A stretch of DNA of 64,000 bases from Planctomycetota bacterium (lineage in GTDB: Bacteria > Planctomycetota > Phycisphaerae > UBA1845 > UTPLA1), in NCBI GenBank assembly GCA_016712275.1, contig JADJRI010000010.1, positions 1 to 64,000 of the forward strand, written 5' to 3'. Under the pieces are notes generated by a model. That model was not told where the DNA came from and ran no database searches. It saw only the letters and a program-made list of their open reading frames with translations. Below, piece after piece: positions 21,452 through 30,897 of this stretch. Each line of letters begins with the position of its first letter. The first letter of the stretch is position 1. Position numbers and translations under genes: made by a program.

Positions 21452-23117
21452 TCAACCAACCACGCGCCCGACACCCGCCGAATTACCCATGGCTGTGGCC
21501 GTAAACCGCAGATCGCCCGCCGCCGTCTGAATGCCGAATTCGACCGGCCGCGCTGTCCCGCGGGACCCATTTCCTTGACATACAATCGCCCGCCGCGCTC
21601 CATCAAAACGAACTCGCCGCGTCCCTGAAGGGCCGGGATGTGACACTCGCGAGTTCCGCCGATCAGCACCGGTCCGCTCCACAGAATCACTTTTCGGCAA
21701 TCCGTTTCCATCCGTACGCCTTCGCCCAACTCAAGGAGCGCCGTGCTGCTCTTCAAGCTCGGCCGCAGAAACTTCAACCGCACGCGCTTGCCCAGTCGAA
21801 TCCGATCCGCATTCTGCAACAGGGCATGATCGATATTCGCGCCGGCCAGTTCCACGCCGCTCTGCGAGACGACGAAATAATCCTCGCCCGCCCGCACGAT
21901 CTCCGCCTGCTTCTCGGAGAGATCGCTCACGAGCTGCACATCGGCCGTCGCACCCGGACCGGCCCGCCCGATGCTCACCCGGTCGCCGCGCACCAGGAGA
22001 AAACTGCCCACGCCGTCGATGCGAATCATCACGCGCCGCGGCAGACCGGGCGTTGCCGGCGGGGGCGGCGGCGCGAATCCCGGCGCGTCGGCTTTCATGG
22101 CCCGCGCGATGGGCGGTGCCTTGACATGCGCGGCCGCCAGGGCGGGCAGGGTGTCGCCCAAGCCGCCGCCGGCCTGCTTTTCATCGGCCGGGTGCTTTGC
22201 CCCGTGATTCTGATGCGCCAGCAGCCCAAGCGGACCTTCAAGAACCGATTCGGATGCCACCTCGATGGCATCTAACTGTTTTCTCGCCTCGACGATCCAT
22301 TCCGCACGCGGATTCATCTTGGCCAGACGTCCAAGGAGCAGCGCCGTTTGTGCATAGTCATGTGCGGCAAAAGCGTTGGCCGCTTCAACCGCCTGCCGAA
22401 CCTGCACTTCAATTTCCATGCGATCGGCCTGTCGGCATTCCAATTCCGCCAGCAACGCCAGATCCTGCTTCGCCCGATCCAGTCTCCCTGCCTCGAAGCT
22501 GCCGGCCGCACGCCTAACCGCGCTTCGCACCAATTGATCTTCCGCCTTGGAAAGTCCATCCAATTTCGTATGCAGTTTTTTTGCCATGCGAATCTGACTC
22601 GATGCCGTATGCAAATCATCCCGATCGAGCGCCGCAACCGCCGCCGCAAGTGCATCCGCCGCGCGACGGGCCTGCCGCTCGATCGCCTCGGCCATCGCCC
22701 CGCGCTCCGGATCATGCACCGGTGAATTCGCCAGTGCTTCGGCCGCGCCGATAATGCTCCCGGCCTCGGCCCGGCGTCGAGCTTCGCCAGCGCCGCCTGG
22801 CGCTCCGCCGACGCCAAATGTTCGACGCCCTGCGCCGCTTCCGCGCGCTTTCGCCATTCCCGCACTTTGTCTGGCTGATGGCCGCATCGCCCGGCACGGT
22901 CGAAATCGGCCAGCGCCTCGACAAATTGCCGGGCCAGCAGGCGCTCCTGCCCCCGCACCAGATACGCCGACCCCAGCCCCTCGCGCACCCGGACGATCCG
23001 CTCATGTTTCGCCAGATCGTCGGCAATGGCGATTTCATACGCCTCGTCCAGTCGGCCGGCCCCCAACGCCTCTTCGGCATTCCTGATCCGTATGGTCGCG
23101 AGTCGCCCGAACATCAT
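21452..23117 (-). CDS. FHA-domain protein with TPR-like N-terminus (frameshifted)
   Basis: About 555 residues. The N-terminal half is helical and TPR-like (RNAEEALGAGRLDEAYEIA, RQFVEALADFDRAGRCG). An Ala/Pro-rich linker leads to an FHA-like domain: VSIGRAGPGATADVQLV, then LSEKQAEIVRAGEDYFV and the buried strand RIRLGKRVRLKFL. FHA domains bind phosphothreonine, so it is the likely reader of the two kinases encoded just downstream. Frame changes near 22780 and 21560 are needed. After the second the protein ends FGIQTAAGDLRFTATAMG... and stops at 21452. ATG at 23117 or 23114. Confidence 0.8.
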
Positions 23118-23507
23118 TGGCTCCCTGATGTCATACCGTCGCAAACGTTGCGAACAGACTCTAATTCTCGTCATTATAACAACTTATGCAAAAAACTAAC
23201 ACCGGCACGGCGAGCCATCGGTCCCATTCCACCCCGCCGTGTCCCCTTCTTATTCTGATCTGTAACTCTTTTATTTTGGGGAAGGTGCCGAATCGGCACT
23301 TTTTTCGCACCCTGCCCTCTAACCTTGCGCGTTGACCTCTGTCTAACCAGGCACGGGAAACGGGTGGCGCAGTCGGAAAACCACCCCGATCACGAAATTC
23401 TGAAATCATCGGAACGCGAGTTAAAGGCCGCCAGGGTGGCTGCCTCATCAGTTCATTCGCGCCAACAAGTAACTGCCGCTTGTCGGCCAGAAACGGGAGT
23501 CCTCATC
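23118..23507. other. Divergent intergenic region upstream of FHA and acidic lipoprotein genes
   Basis: This stretch separates divergent genes. It holds an AT-rich section near 23160-23200 suited to minus-strand promoters, a plus-strand terminator-like hairpin at 23285-23305 (listed separately), and a 200-base leader before the lipoprotein. I see no riboswitch I can name. Confidence 0.5.
23285..23305 (+). terminator. Orphan terminator hairpin with T6 run
   Basis: GTGCCG, AAT, CGGCAC, then TTTTTT is a textbook intrinsic terminator on the plus strand. No plus-strand gene ends just upstream. It could end a short RNA or attenuate the lipoprotein transcript. Confidence 0.7.
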
Positions 23508-23969
23508 ATGTTCGCTCGAATTCGAAGCCAATTCAAAATGATGGCAACGATTGCATTGGTCGCCATGTCGGCGGCGGTCGGCTGCAACGGTGATTACGAA
23601 ATCGACGTGGACCGCGGCGATTTCGGCTTCGGCTTTCTCCCGGTCTTCGGCGGCGGCGGTGGTTATTACGAAGACTGGTACTACGAGGAAGGCTACTACG
23701 ACGATGGAGGCTGGTTCGACGGCGGCTGGTTCGATGATGGCTACTACGATGAAGAATACTACGAAGAATGGGGCGATGGCTATTACGACGACGGTTTCGA
23801 AGACTGGGGCGATGATTATTACGACGATTGGGGCGACGACTACTACGATGACGGCTGGGACGACTGGGGCGACAGCGACGGCTTCGACGATTGGGGCGGC
23901 GATTATTACGACGACGACTATTACGATGATGATTATTATGATGACGATTGGTTCGACGACGGCTGGTAA
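23508..23969 (+). CDS. Acidic Asp/Tyr/Trp/Gly-rich low-complexity lipoprotein
   Basis: A 153-residue protein. MFARIRSQFKMMATIALVAM is a signal peptide and AAVGC is a lipobox-like cleavage site, giving an N-terminal Cys (CNGDYEIDVD). The rest is built almost only of Asp, Tyr, Trp, Gly, Glu and Phe in loose repeats such as YYDD, WGDD and WFDGGW. It is extremely acidic and aromatic. It should be anchored in a membrane and exposed outside the cytoplasm. Metal (Ca2+) binding, sticker-like phase behaviour or adhesion are possible; none is shown. A ribosome site GGGAG precedes ATG 23508. The GAC/TAC codon bias could inflate apparent repeats, but the signal peptide argues for a real gene. Confidence 0.75.
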   Translation: MFARIRSQFKMMATIALVAMSAAVGCNGDYEIDVDRGDFGFGFLPVFGGGGGYYEDWYYEEGYYDDGGWFDGGWFDDGYYDEEYYEEWGDGYYDDGFEDWGDDYYDDWGDDYYDDGWDDWGDSDGFDDWGGDYYDDDYYDDDYYDDDWFDDGW

Positions 23970-24328
23970 CAAACGCGAACTTATGCTCCTCGCACAAAGA
24001 TGAACGGGTTGCCGAATGATCGCTGCAACCCCTCGGGCCCGCGAGTGTAAGAGAAGAAAAGCCGTCGGCCCCCCCCTTCCTTCCCCGAACCGCCGCTTCC
24101 CGCGGCATTCCGACAACCGATGGCTTCCGCGATCACCGTGTTCACGCGATGGACACGGTGATTGTGTTTTTACCTGCAAGCGAAGTCGCCATATTGCGTT
24201 GTCACATGGGCTCGATTCCCGTCAAAGTTCTGCACCAATTCCAGAGACTCTCATTTACCGATGTTCGCGCCGCGTCTTGCGAATTCACCATTTTTCTAAT
24301 ATCCTGCCCTCTTTAGGAGCATCGATTC
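23970..24328. other. Spacer between acidic lipoprotein and purF
   Basis: No gene is supported. A terminator-like hairpin (24132-24171) and an AT-richer stretch just before purF (24270-24315) are the only signals noticed. Confidence 0.5.
24132..24171 (+). terminator. Terminator after the acidic lipoprotein gene
   Basis: ATCACCGTGT pairs perfectly with ACACGGTGAT across an 11-base loop, and TTGTGTTTTTA follows. It probably ends the lipoprotein transcript. Confidence 0.65.
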
Positions 24329-25780
24329 GTGACGCTCATTTCCCTCCCCCAATCATCCGCCTCCCACGACGAACGCATCAAGGAACACTGTGGCCTCTTC
24401 GGCATCTTCGGCCGGCCCGATGCCGCCGAAATCACATACCTCGGCATTTACGCCCAGCAGCATCGCGGTCAGGAAGCGGCCGGCATTTGCAGCGTTCGCG
24501 ACGGTTCGCTTCATCGCAGCGCCGGCCTCGGTCTCGTCACGCAGGCATTCACCCCGGCCACGCTCGAAAGCGTGCGCGGTACGGCCTCCATCGGGCACGT
24601 TCGCTATTCCACCACCGGCTCGTGCAGCGAAATCAACTGCCAGCCGCTGCTGGTGAATTACGCGCGGGGCCAAGTCGCCGTCGCCCACAACGGAAATCTC
24701 GTCAATGCCTTCGAGCTTCGCAATGCATACGAAGCTCGCGGGGCGATTTTTCAGACTTCGAGCGACACCGAAGTCATTCTTCACCTGCTTGCCAGCCCCT
24801 CGTTCGATGATGCACCCGATCCGCTTGGCGCAGTGCTCAACGAACTTCGCGGCGCATACTCGCTTCTCTTCGTTTTCCCAGACAGAATCGAAGCCGCCCG
24901 CGATCCGCAGGGCCTTCGCCCCCTCTGCATCGGCCGCCTCGATGATGGAACCTACTGCGTCGCCAGCGAAACCTGCGCGCTCGACATGGTCGATGCCGAG
25001 TACATTCGCGATGTTGCACCCGGTGAAATCGTCACCCTCTCGCACAGCGGCCTCGCCAGCCGCATCTTTGCCCCGGCCCGCGACATCCAACCGGCCCACT
25101 GCATTTTTGAGCACGTTTATTTCGCCGATCCGTCCAGCAACATCTTCAACCAGAATGTCCATGCCTACCGCGTGGCATCCGGTCGGCAGCTCGCCCGCGA
25201 AGCCCCCGCCGATGCCGATCTGGTCATTCCCGTGCCCAATGCCGCCCGCTGCGCCGCGATGGGCTACAGCGAACAGAGCGGCGTCCCCCCCGGCCGTGGC
25301 TTCACCACCAATCACTACATGGGTCGCAGTTTCATCATGCCAACGCAGCGGCAGCGCGATCTGGCCGTGCGCATGAAGCTCAATGTCATTCGCGAAGCAG
25401 TCCGCGGCAAGCGGCTTATCGTCGTGGAGGATTCCGTCGTCCGCGGCACGACCACGCGCGGCAAAATGGGCGCGCTACGCAAGGCCGGCGCAAAGGAAAT
25501 TCACCTGCGCGTCGCCAGTTCGCCGATTCGCCATCCGTGCTATTACGGCATCGACTTTCCGGATCAGAAGGAATTGATCGCCACCGGACGCAGCGTCGAG
25601 GAAATCCGCGAGTTTCTCGAAGTGGATTCGCTCGCTTATCTTTCGCTTGAGGGCATGCTGAGCTGTGCCAAAGAGTCGGCATCAGACTACTGCACGGCCT
25701 GTTTCTCCGGGAAATATCCGGTAAAAATCGACGCCCCCGTCACAAAGCTCGGCCTCGAAAAGCATCCGGTTGCCAAATGA
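24329..25780 (+). CDS. purF: Amidophosphoribosyltransferase
   Basis: An intact 483-residue enzyme for the first committed step of purine synthesis, moving the glutamine amide to PRPP to form 5-phosphoribosylamine. After a short leader comes the class II glutamine amidotransferase Cys in EHCGLFGIFG. This suggests propeptide removal to expose Cys as the N-terminal nucleophile. Then YLGIYAQQHRGQEAAGI, GHVRYSTTGS and HNGNLVNA. The PRPP loop is VVEDSVVRGTTTRGKM. Cys residues near the end (MLSCAKESASDYCTACF) fit the iron-sulfur-type PurF group. The start is GTG at 24329 with AGGAG at 24315. Confidence 0.95.
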   Translation: MTLISLPQSSASHDERIKEHCGLFGIFGRPDAAEITYLGIYAQQHRGQEAAGICSVRDGSLHRSAGLGLVTQAFTPATLESVRGTASIGHVRYSTTGSCSEINCQPLLVNYARGQVAVAHNGNLVNAFELRNAYEARGAIFQTSSDTEVILHLLASPSFDDAPDPLGAVLNELRGAYSLLFVFPDRIEAARDPQGLRPLCIGRLDDGTYCVASETCALDMVDAEYIRDVAPGEIVTLSHSGLASRIFAPARDIQPAHCIFEHVYFADPSSNIFNQNVHAYRVASGRQLAREAPADADLVIPVPNAARCAAMGYSEQSGVPPGRGFTTNHYMGRSFIMPTQRQRDLAVRMKLNVIREAVRGKRLIVVEDSVVRGTTTRGKMGALRKAGAKEIHLRVASSPIRHPCYYGIDFPDQKELIATGRSVEEIREFLEVDSLAYLSLEGMLSCAKESASDYCTACFSGKYPVKIDAPVTKLGLEKHPVAK

Positions 25781-25841
25781 GCAACCCGCCAGTTGCACCG
25801 GCTTACAGAAGAAGTGTCGCCCATCGGCCGATGGAATGCAT

Positions 25842-26726
25842 CTACTGCGGCAACGTGCCCGGATCGGCCCATGTCGAATAGTCCGTGCCCCGGCAATAGC
25901 GCGGATCAACCACCGTATACCCGGCATGCCCATCATAAAACCCGAGCGCAAACTTGTTCGGCCGGCCATGAAACCCCGCAGCCACGCGCGGATTGACCGA
26001 CCCGCCCACCGCCGGATCGACCATGTCGTAGGCCCAGCGGTTGAACGCCGTCTCAGAAAAAAGCACAAACCGCGAACCGCTGCCGCCGACCTTGTGCCGA
26101 AGCAGCGATTTTCCCTGCCGAGTCATGGTGTCGATGGGTATGTAACCGTTGCCGTTCCAGGGCGGCCCTTCAACCCAATACCAACTCAGCGCATAACTGT
26201 TGCCGTTCACCTGCCATGATGCATAGATGGGTGGGCTTTCCGCCGCAGGCGGGCCGCCGACCGAGGGTGTGGCCTCGAATTTGTCAGAGGGGCAGATGTA
26301 GTTCTTCAGAGCTGTCCCTCGGCCGGTGATGCCGGGAGCGATGTACCTGTTGAACGGCCGCCACTCCGTCCGAAACTTGTAAACGTCGCCGCCGGGATAC
26401 AGCGGATGATCGATCGTTGTCTGAAACCCGCCGAAGACGTACTCGGAGGCAAATGTGGAACTGACGCCGTTGTAGCTAAACCCGAGATGCCACGGCAGAA
26501 CCAGTTCGCTCTCGTGGTCATCAACATACATCGGCACGACCGACGTCATCGTTCGCAGGTTGTTCAGGCAGAATGCCAGATTGGCATTCTCCTTGGCCTT
26601 GCTCAGCGCCGGCAGCAGAATGGAAATGAGCAGTGCGATAATCGCAATAACAACCAGCAACTCGATCAGCGTGAATGCACTTTTGGCGTGTCGACGAAAA
26701 CCGGAACGAGCGATCGAGCCCCACAT
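25842..26726 (-). CDS. Prepilin-type protein, DUF1559/H-x9-DG-like
   Basis: A 294-residue protein. A short basic leader ends in KSA, and the FTLIELLVVIAIIALLISIL methylation/hydrophobic helix of type IV pilin-like proteins follows. Next are LSKAKENANLAFCLNNLRTM, typical of the DUF1559-type planctomycete prepilins, and a late RYCRG/FYDGHAGYTVVD segment resembling the H-x9-DG region. The protein would be processed by a prepilin peptidase and exported. A GGGAGG site precedes ATG 26726. It converges with purF. These proteins occur in many copies in planctomycetes and their roles are mostly unknown. Confidence 0.85.
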   Translation of the reverse strand: MWGSIARSGFRRHAKSAFTLIELLVVIAIIALLISILLPALSKAKENANLAFCLNNLRTMTSVVPMYVDDHESELVLPWHLGFSYNGVSSTFASEYVFGGFQTTIDHPLYPGGDVYKFRTEWRPFNRYIAPGITGRGTALKNYICPSDKFEATPSVGGPPAAESPPIYASWQVNGNSYALSWYWVEGPPWNGNGYIPIDTMTRQGKSLLRHKVGGSGSRFVLFSETAFNRWAYDMVDPAVGGSVNPRVAAGFHGRPNKFALGFYDGHAGYTVVDPRYCRGTDYSTWADPGTLPQ

Positions 26727-26883
26727 ACTCCATCCTCCCTTTCGCCGCGATTAGATGCGCGATTCAAAATGCCCGGTCGGAAACGCATCGAGACCCTGTC
26801 AAGCATAACCCCCTGAACGGGCAACCACCAGCTTTTTTGCGCCCATTGACCAACACTTCTTTGCAGGTGCTCTTATGTTTGAA

Positions 26884-27438
26884 TCATCCGATAGCCCGCT
26901 CTGCGGCATTGGCCTGATTCTCAAAGAACCGCTTCATCGACGCCCGAATCTCCGCCCACGCAGCATCGCGTGAGGCCCAGCCGCGCGCTTCAACCGCTGC
27001 GCCCTCAAGCTGCTTGTAGGTCGAAAAGAAGTGCTCCACCTCCCGCACGAAGTTCTTGGGCACATCCTCCAACTCGCGATATTCGTCAAAAAACGGATCC
27101 GTGTTCGGCACGCCCAGTACCTTGTAGTCATTGACGCCGCGATCACTCATCTGGAAAACGCCGAGCACCCGCGTCTCAATCAGGCAGCCGGCAAAGGTCG
27201 GCTCATTCACCATCACCAGAATATCCAGCGCATCGCCGTCATCCGCCAGCGATTGCGGGATGAAGCCATAGTCGCCCGGATAGACGCTTGAGGAATACAG
27301 GTACCGATCCAACTTGATGAGGCCGGTTCGCTTGTCCAACTCAAACTTGTTCCGTCGCCCCTTCGTGATCTCAATGATGGTATTCACCACCGATGGCAGA
27401 TTGGTCCCCGCCGGGATGTCTTCAAAACGCTGTCGCAT
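26884..27438 (-). CDS. ppa: Inorganic pyrophosphatase, family I
   Basis: A 184-residue soluble enzyme hydrolysing pyrophosphate, pulling biosynthetic reactions forward. Active-site pieces visible are FELDKRTGLIKLDRYL, YPGDYGFIPQS, the signature DDGDALDILV with its metal-binding Asp residues, and VNDYKVLGVPNTDPF. A C-terminal helix ends NQANAAERAIG. Length is normal. ATG at 27438 follows a GAAAG-like site. It stands alone between the prepilin and the Trm112-like gene. Confidence 0.95.
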   Translation of the reverse strand: MRQRFEDIPAGTNLPSVVNTIIEITKGRRNKFELDKRTGLIKLDRYLYSSSVYPGDYGFIPQSLADDGDALDILVMVNEPTFAGCLIETRVLGVFQMSDRGVNDYKVLGVPNTDPFFDEYRELEDVPKNFVREVEHFFSTYKQLEGAAVEARGWASRDAAWAEIRASMKRFFENQANAAERAIG

Positions 27439-27652
27439 GTTCGCGCTTTCAGGTCCGCTCCGTGTGTCAACGCAACCGGCACCATTCTAGCCCCATCCCG
27501 ATTGAGGAAGTAGCGTAAGCCCCGTCAAGCATTTTGCCTGTGCACGTCGGTCCGTTCATGCAAGGCTCCCTTCGACGCCGGCCCCAATTTGACCCAACTT
27601 CCCCTCCCCTCTAGCATGGCCGTTTTGGACCGCGCTACGGAGGTTGTCCGGC

Positions 27653-27840
27653 ATGCTCAGCAAGGAACTGCTCGAAATCCTCGCCTGCCCCAGTTGCAAG
27701 AACCCCGTCGAATGGCACGATCCCGAGCCCGAGACGACGTGCAGGGCCGGCTTGTTTGCACCGGCTGCGGCCTGCGCTACGCCGTCAAGGACGATATACC
27801 GAATTTCCTCATTGACGAAGCCGCGCCGCCCAGGAAATAG
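27653..27840 (+). CDS. Trm112-family zinc-ribbon protein (frameshifted)
   Basis: A small protein of about 62 residues. MLSKELLEILACPSCKNPVE gives the first Cys-x2-Cys. After a frame change near 27737, LVCTGCGLRYAVKDDIPNFL supplies the second Cys-x2-Cys and the IP.FL segment typical of Trm112/UPF0434 proteins. Bacterial members are small zinc-binding proteins of uncertain role; eukaryotic Trm112 activates methyltransferases. GGAGG at 27638-27644 precedes ATG 27653. The break lies in a GC-rich run, so an indel error is likely. Confidence 0.8.
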
Positions 27841-27896
27841 TTGCCCGTCTCGACCGAATTCACACGGGAGTATCGATCGCCGCAGTTTGACGAAGC

Positions 27897-28655
27897 ATGT
27901 TTGCCATTATCTCCGACATCCACTCGAACCTCGAAGCGCTCAAGACCGTGCTGCTCGACATCCAGCGCCGAGGCGTCAAGAAGATCTATTGCCTGGGCGA
28001 CATTGTCGGCTACGGGCCTGATCCCGGACCCTGCCTCGATCTCGTCGCCCAACATGCAGAACTCAGCCTCTGCGGCAATCACGACCATGCCGTCTTCTAC
28101 GAGCCGACAAATTTCAACGTCAGCGCCGAGCGCGCCGCTTTCTGGACGCGCACCAGCCTCGAGGAAGAGGCCGATGCCGAACGCCGCAACAGGCGCTGGC
28201 GGTTTCTCGGCGCCCTTAACCCGCGCGAGGAGTTGAACGGTTTTCTCTTCGTCCACGGCTCGCCGCGAAAGCCCATCAATGAATACCTCTTTCCGGATGA
28301 CGTCTATACGGCACCCCACAAGCTTCTCGCCAATTTCGAACGAATGGAGCAGCTCACCTGCTTTTGCGGCCATACCCATGTGCCCGGCGTGTTCGTCGAT
28401 GATCCCTATTTCGAAACGCCTGATGAAATGGGCGATTCCCATCGATACACAATCGGAGAGGAAAAGGTCATTATCAACGTCGGCTCCGTCGGCCAGCCGC
28501 GCGATCGCGACCCGCGCGCGGCCTACGTCGTCGTCGACGACAACGAGGTCGAGTTCATTCGCCTCGAATACAACATCGACGTGACCGCGAAGCGTATCCG
28601 CGACAACCCGTTTCTCGACGATTTCCTCGGACAGCGCCTCTATGAAGGAAAATAA
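27897..28655 (+). CDS. Metallophosphoesterase, YfcE/ApaH-like
   Basis: An intact 252-residue calcineurin-like phosphoesterase. Metal-binding motifs appear in order: SDIHSNLEAL, GDIVGYGPDP, GNHDHAV, VHGSPRKP and GHTHVPG. NVGSVGQPRD near the end is typical of the YfcE-like group, which cleaves phosphodiester or phosphomonoester bonds with two metals. The substrate is unknown. It lies 58 bases before yidC and 57 after the Trm112-like gene, suggesting one transcript. Confidence 0.9.
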   Translation: MFAIISDIHSNLEALKTVLLDIQRRGVKKIYCLGDIVGYGPDPGPCLDLVAQHAELSLCGNHDHAVFYEPTNFNVSAERAAFWTRTSLEEEADAERRNRRWRFLGALNPREELNGFLFVHGSPRKPINEYLFPDDVYTAPHKLLANFERMEQLTCFCGHTHVPGVFVDDPYFETPDEMGDSHRYTIGEEKVIINVGSVGQPRDRDPRAAYVVVDDNEVEFIRLEYNIDVTAKRIRDNPFLDDFLGQRLYEGK

Positions 28656-28713
28656 TCCCATCATGGCCGCACACGCGCCCGGCCCAACCAACCAACAGGG
28701 AACCTGAACGCTT

Positions 28714-30897
28714 ATGGATGCTCAAACAAAGAGGACGCTGGCCGCGACGGCCCTTTGCATGCTGCTCCTCTTCGGCTGGATGAAGATTCAGTCGATCTAC
28801 AACCCGCCGCCCCCCGTAGCCGAAACGCAATCCGCACAGGATTCCGGCTCAACTGACACGTCGCCCCCACCCGTCGTCGATGGCCAACCCGCCAACGGCG
28901 GCAATGCCGTCATCGGCGCCGGCGCCGCAACCGTCACTCCGTCCGGCGATGCAATCTCGGTGGTCGGCGGAGAATCCACCGACATGATCACGCTCGGCGA
29001 TGATCGACAGACCAATCCGCGGCAGAGCGTCGTCAATCCATACAAATTCGCCGTCGCCGTGTCGCCGGTCGGCGCATCGGTTGATACGGTCCATCTCACC
29101 GACCATCGCTCCCATGTCGCCAAAAGCCGGAAGAACCCGGACCACGCTCCTTATGAACTGCTTCGCCCGGTCAATGATCCATTTGGCGATCGCGTCTATC
29201 GCTCCTTCGTCACCGAGCGAATCTGGCTGGACGAATACGAAAAGCACATCGATCTCAGTCGTGTCGCGTGGTCGGCGCGGAAAGAGACGGACGCCAAATC
29301 CGAATCCGCCGTGTTCACCGCGACCATTCGTCTGGCCAATCAACCCCTGCTGCGCCTAACCAAGACGTATCGAATCACGGCCGACTCGCCGCTGATCGAC
29401 ATTTCATACGACATCGAAAACCTCTCCATCAAACCCGTAAAAATTCGCCTGACGGAGTCCGGGCCCACCGGCTTCAAAAAGGAAGATCAGCGATACGACC
29501 ACGCCCGCGCCGTCTCCGCGGTCATCAACGGCGATGGCCGCATTAAGCTCGGCGAGCATGCGGTCCGAAGCGATGTGCGCAAAACGCCGGAACGCGAGCG
29601 CGATTTCACCGCACCCGAAGGCGCGCACATTCTCTGGAGTGCCGTCTCCAACAAGTACTTCGCCTGCATTGTCGCCCCCCAGCCGGAAGATTCCGCCAAG
29701 GGCAAAATCCCGCAGTACTTCACCAAGGTCTACGCCAAATCGCGCATCGACAGCGACGAGGTCGAGCCCGATCTCACCGTAGTTCAAGTCTATTCGCCCA
29801 CCCGTGCCATCGAGCCCGGCGAAAATCGTACACTCAAGGTCGAAGCCTATTGCGGCCCCAAGAGCGATCGCGTCTTCGATGCCCTGCCGCTGGCGACCGA
29901 TCTGCATTTCACAGTGGCCATGGCCCCCGACCGATCCGGCTGCACCTTCGATATCATCAGCAACGGCATGCTCTGGCTGCTCGCTTTCATTCATGGAATC
30001 GTCGGCAACTATGGCCTGTCGATCATCTTCCTCGTGATTGCCGTCCGCGCCCTGCTCCATCCCATCAGCAAAAAGGGCCAGATCAACATGATGCGCATGC
30101 AGAAAAACATGTCGCGCATCAAGCCCAAGATCGAATCGATCCAGGAGCAATACAAAAACGACAAGCAGAAGCTCAACGAAGAAACCATGAAGCTTTACCG
30201 CGAGGAGGGCATTAACCCGGCCGGCCAGATGATGGGCTGCCTGCCGATGTTCCTGCAAATGCCCATCTGGGTCGCCCTGTACACCACACTCAACACAAAC
30301 GTCGACTTGCGCCACGCCCCCTTCTTCGGCTACATCCGCGACCTCTCCGCGCCCGACGCCCTGATTCACTTCAGCGGCGAGTTTCACATTCCGCTAATCT
30401 CCTCAATGATGGGCGGCGCCATCACCTCGTTCAACCTGCTGCCGATCATCATGACCCTTCTCATGTACGGCCAGCAGAAGCTCACGCAAAAACTCACCAA
30501 GCCCGACAAGCCGCCGGAGCCCAAGAAAGACAAGGACGGCAACCCATTGCCGGATCAGATGGCCCAGCAACAGAAAATCATGAATTTCATGATGATCTTC
30601 ATGGGCTTCATCTTCTACAACATGCCCAGCGGCCTCTGTCTCTACATTTTATGCAGCAGCTTCATCGGCATGTGTGAGCAGTGGTACATCCGCAAGCATG
30701 TGAAGGAGCGCGAAATTCGCGGCGATTTCGACAAGCCCGCGCAGGCCGCCGGCGTCGAAAACGGCAAGCCCAAGGGCGGCGGCTGGCTGCAGCGCAAATT
30801 CGCCGAAATGCAGAAAATCGCCGAAGAGCAGCGCATCGCCCAAAATCAGGGCCGCGGCGCCAACCCCGGCGCCAAGCGCAAGAAAAACAGGTTCTAG
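28714..30897 (+). CDS. yidC: Membrane protein insertase YidC
   Basis: A 727-residue insertase that places proteins into the inner membrane with or without SecYEG. An N-terminal anchor (TLAATALCMLLLFGWMKI), a Pro/Thr/Ser-rich linker and a periplasmic beta-sandwich (about 95-390) lead to the conserved core helices: GNYGLSIIFLVIAVRALLHP, then GCLPMFLQMPIWVALYTTL and FMMIFMGFIFYNMPSGLCLY. Gram-negative layout with a large periplasmic domain is clear. The C-terminus is basic (GAKRKKNRF), as is common. Length is above the usual 540-620, partly from the extended linker. Confidence 0.97.
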   Translation: MDAQTKRTLAATALCMLLLFGWMKIQSIYNPPPPVAETQSAQDSGSTDTSPPPVVDGQPANGGNAVIGAGAATVTPSGDAISVVGGESTDMITLGDDRQTNPRQSVVNPYKFAVAVSPVGASVDTVHLTDHRSHVAKSRKNPDHAPYELLRPVNDPFGDRVYRSFVTERIWLDEYEKHIDLSRVAWSARKETDAKSESAVFTATIRLANQPLLRLTKTYRITADSPLIDISYDIENLSIKPVKIRLTESGPTGFKKEDQRYDHARAVSAVINGDGRIKLGEHAVRSDVRKTPERERDFTAPEGAHILWSAVSNKYFACIVAPQPEDSAKGKIPQYFTKVYAKSRIDSDEVEPDLTVVQVYSPTRAIEPGENRTLKVEAYCGPKSDRVFDALPLATDLHFTVAMAPDRSGCTFDIISNGMLWLLAFIHGIVGNYGLSIIFLVIAVRALLHPISKKGQINMMRMQKNMSRIKPKIESIQEQYKNDKQKLNEETMKLYREEGINPAGQMMGCLPMFLQMPIWVALYTTLNTNVDLRHAPFFGYIRDLSAPDALIHFSGEFHIPLISSMMGGAITSFNLLPIIMTLLMYGQQKLTQKLTKPDKPPEPKKDKDGNPLPDQMAQQQKIMNFMMIFMGFIFYNMPSGLCLYILCSSFIGMCEQWYIRKHVKEREIRGDFDKPAQAAGVENGKPKGGGWLQRKFAEMQKIAEEQRIAQNQGRGANPGAKRKKNRF

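Noticed and set aside
23320..23507. Possible c-di-GMP or other riboswitch in the lipoprotein leader
   Set aside because: Some G/A-rich loops are suggestive but I cannot match a consensus or draw the required stems.
23448..24179. Long minus-strand open frames of Val/Ile-rich or Arg/His/Ser-rich text
   Set aside because: They are the antisense of the GAC/TAC repeats of the lipoprotein; composition is an artefact.
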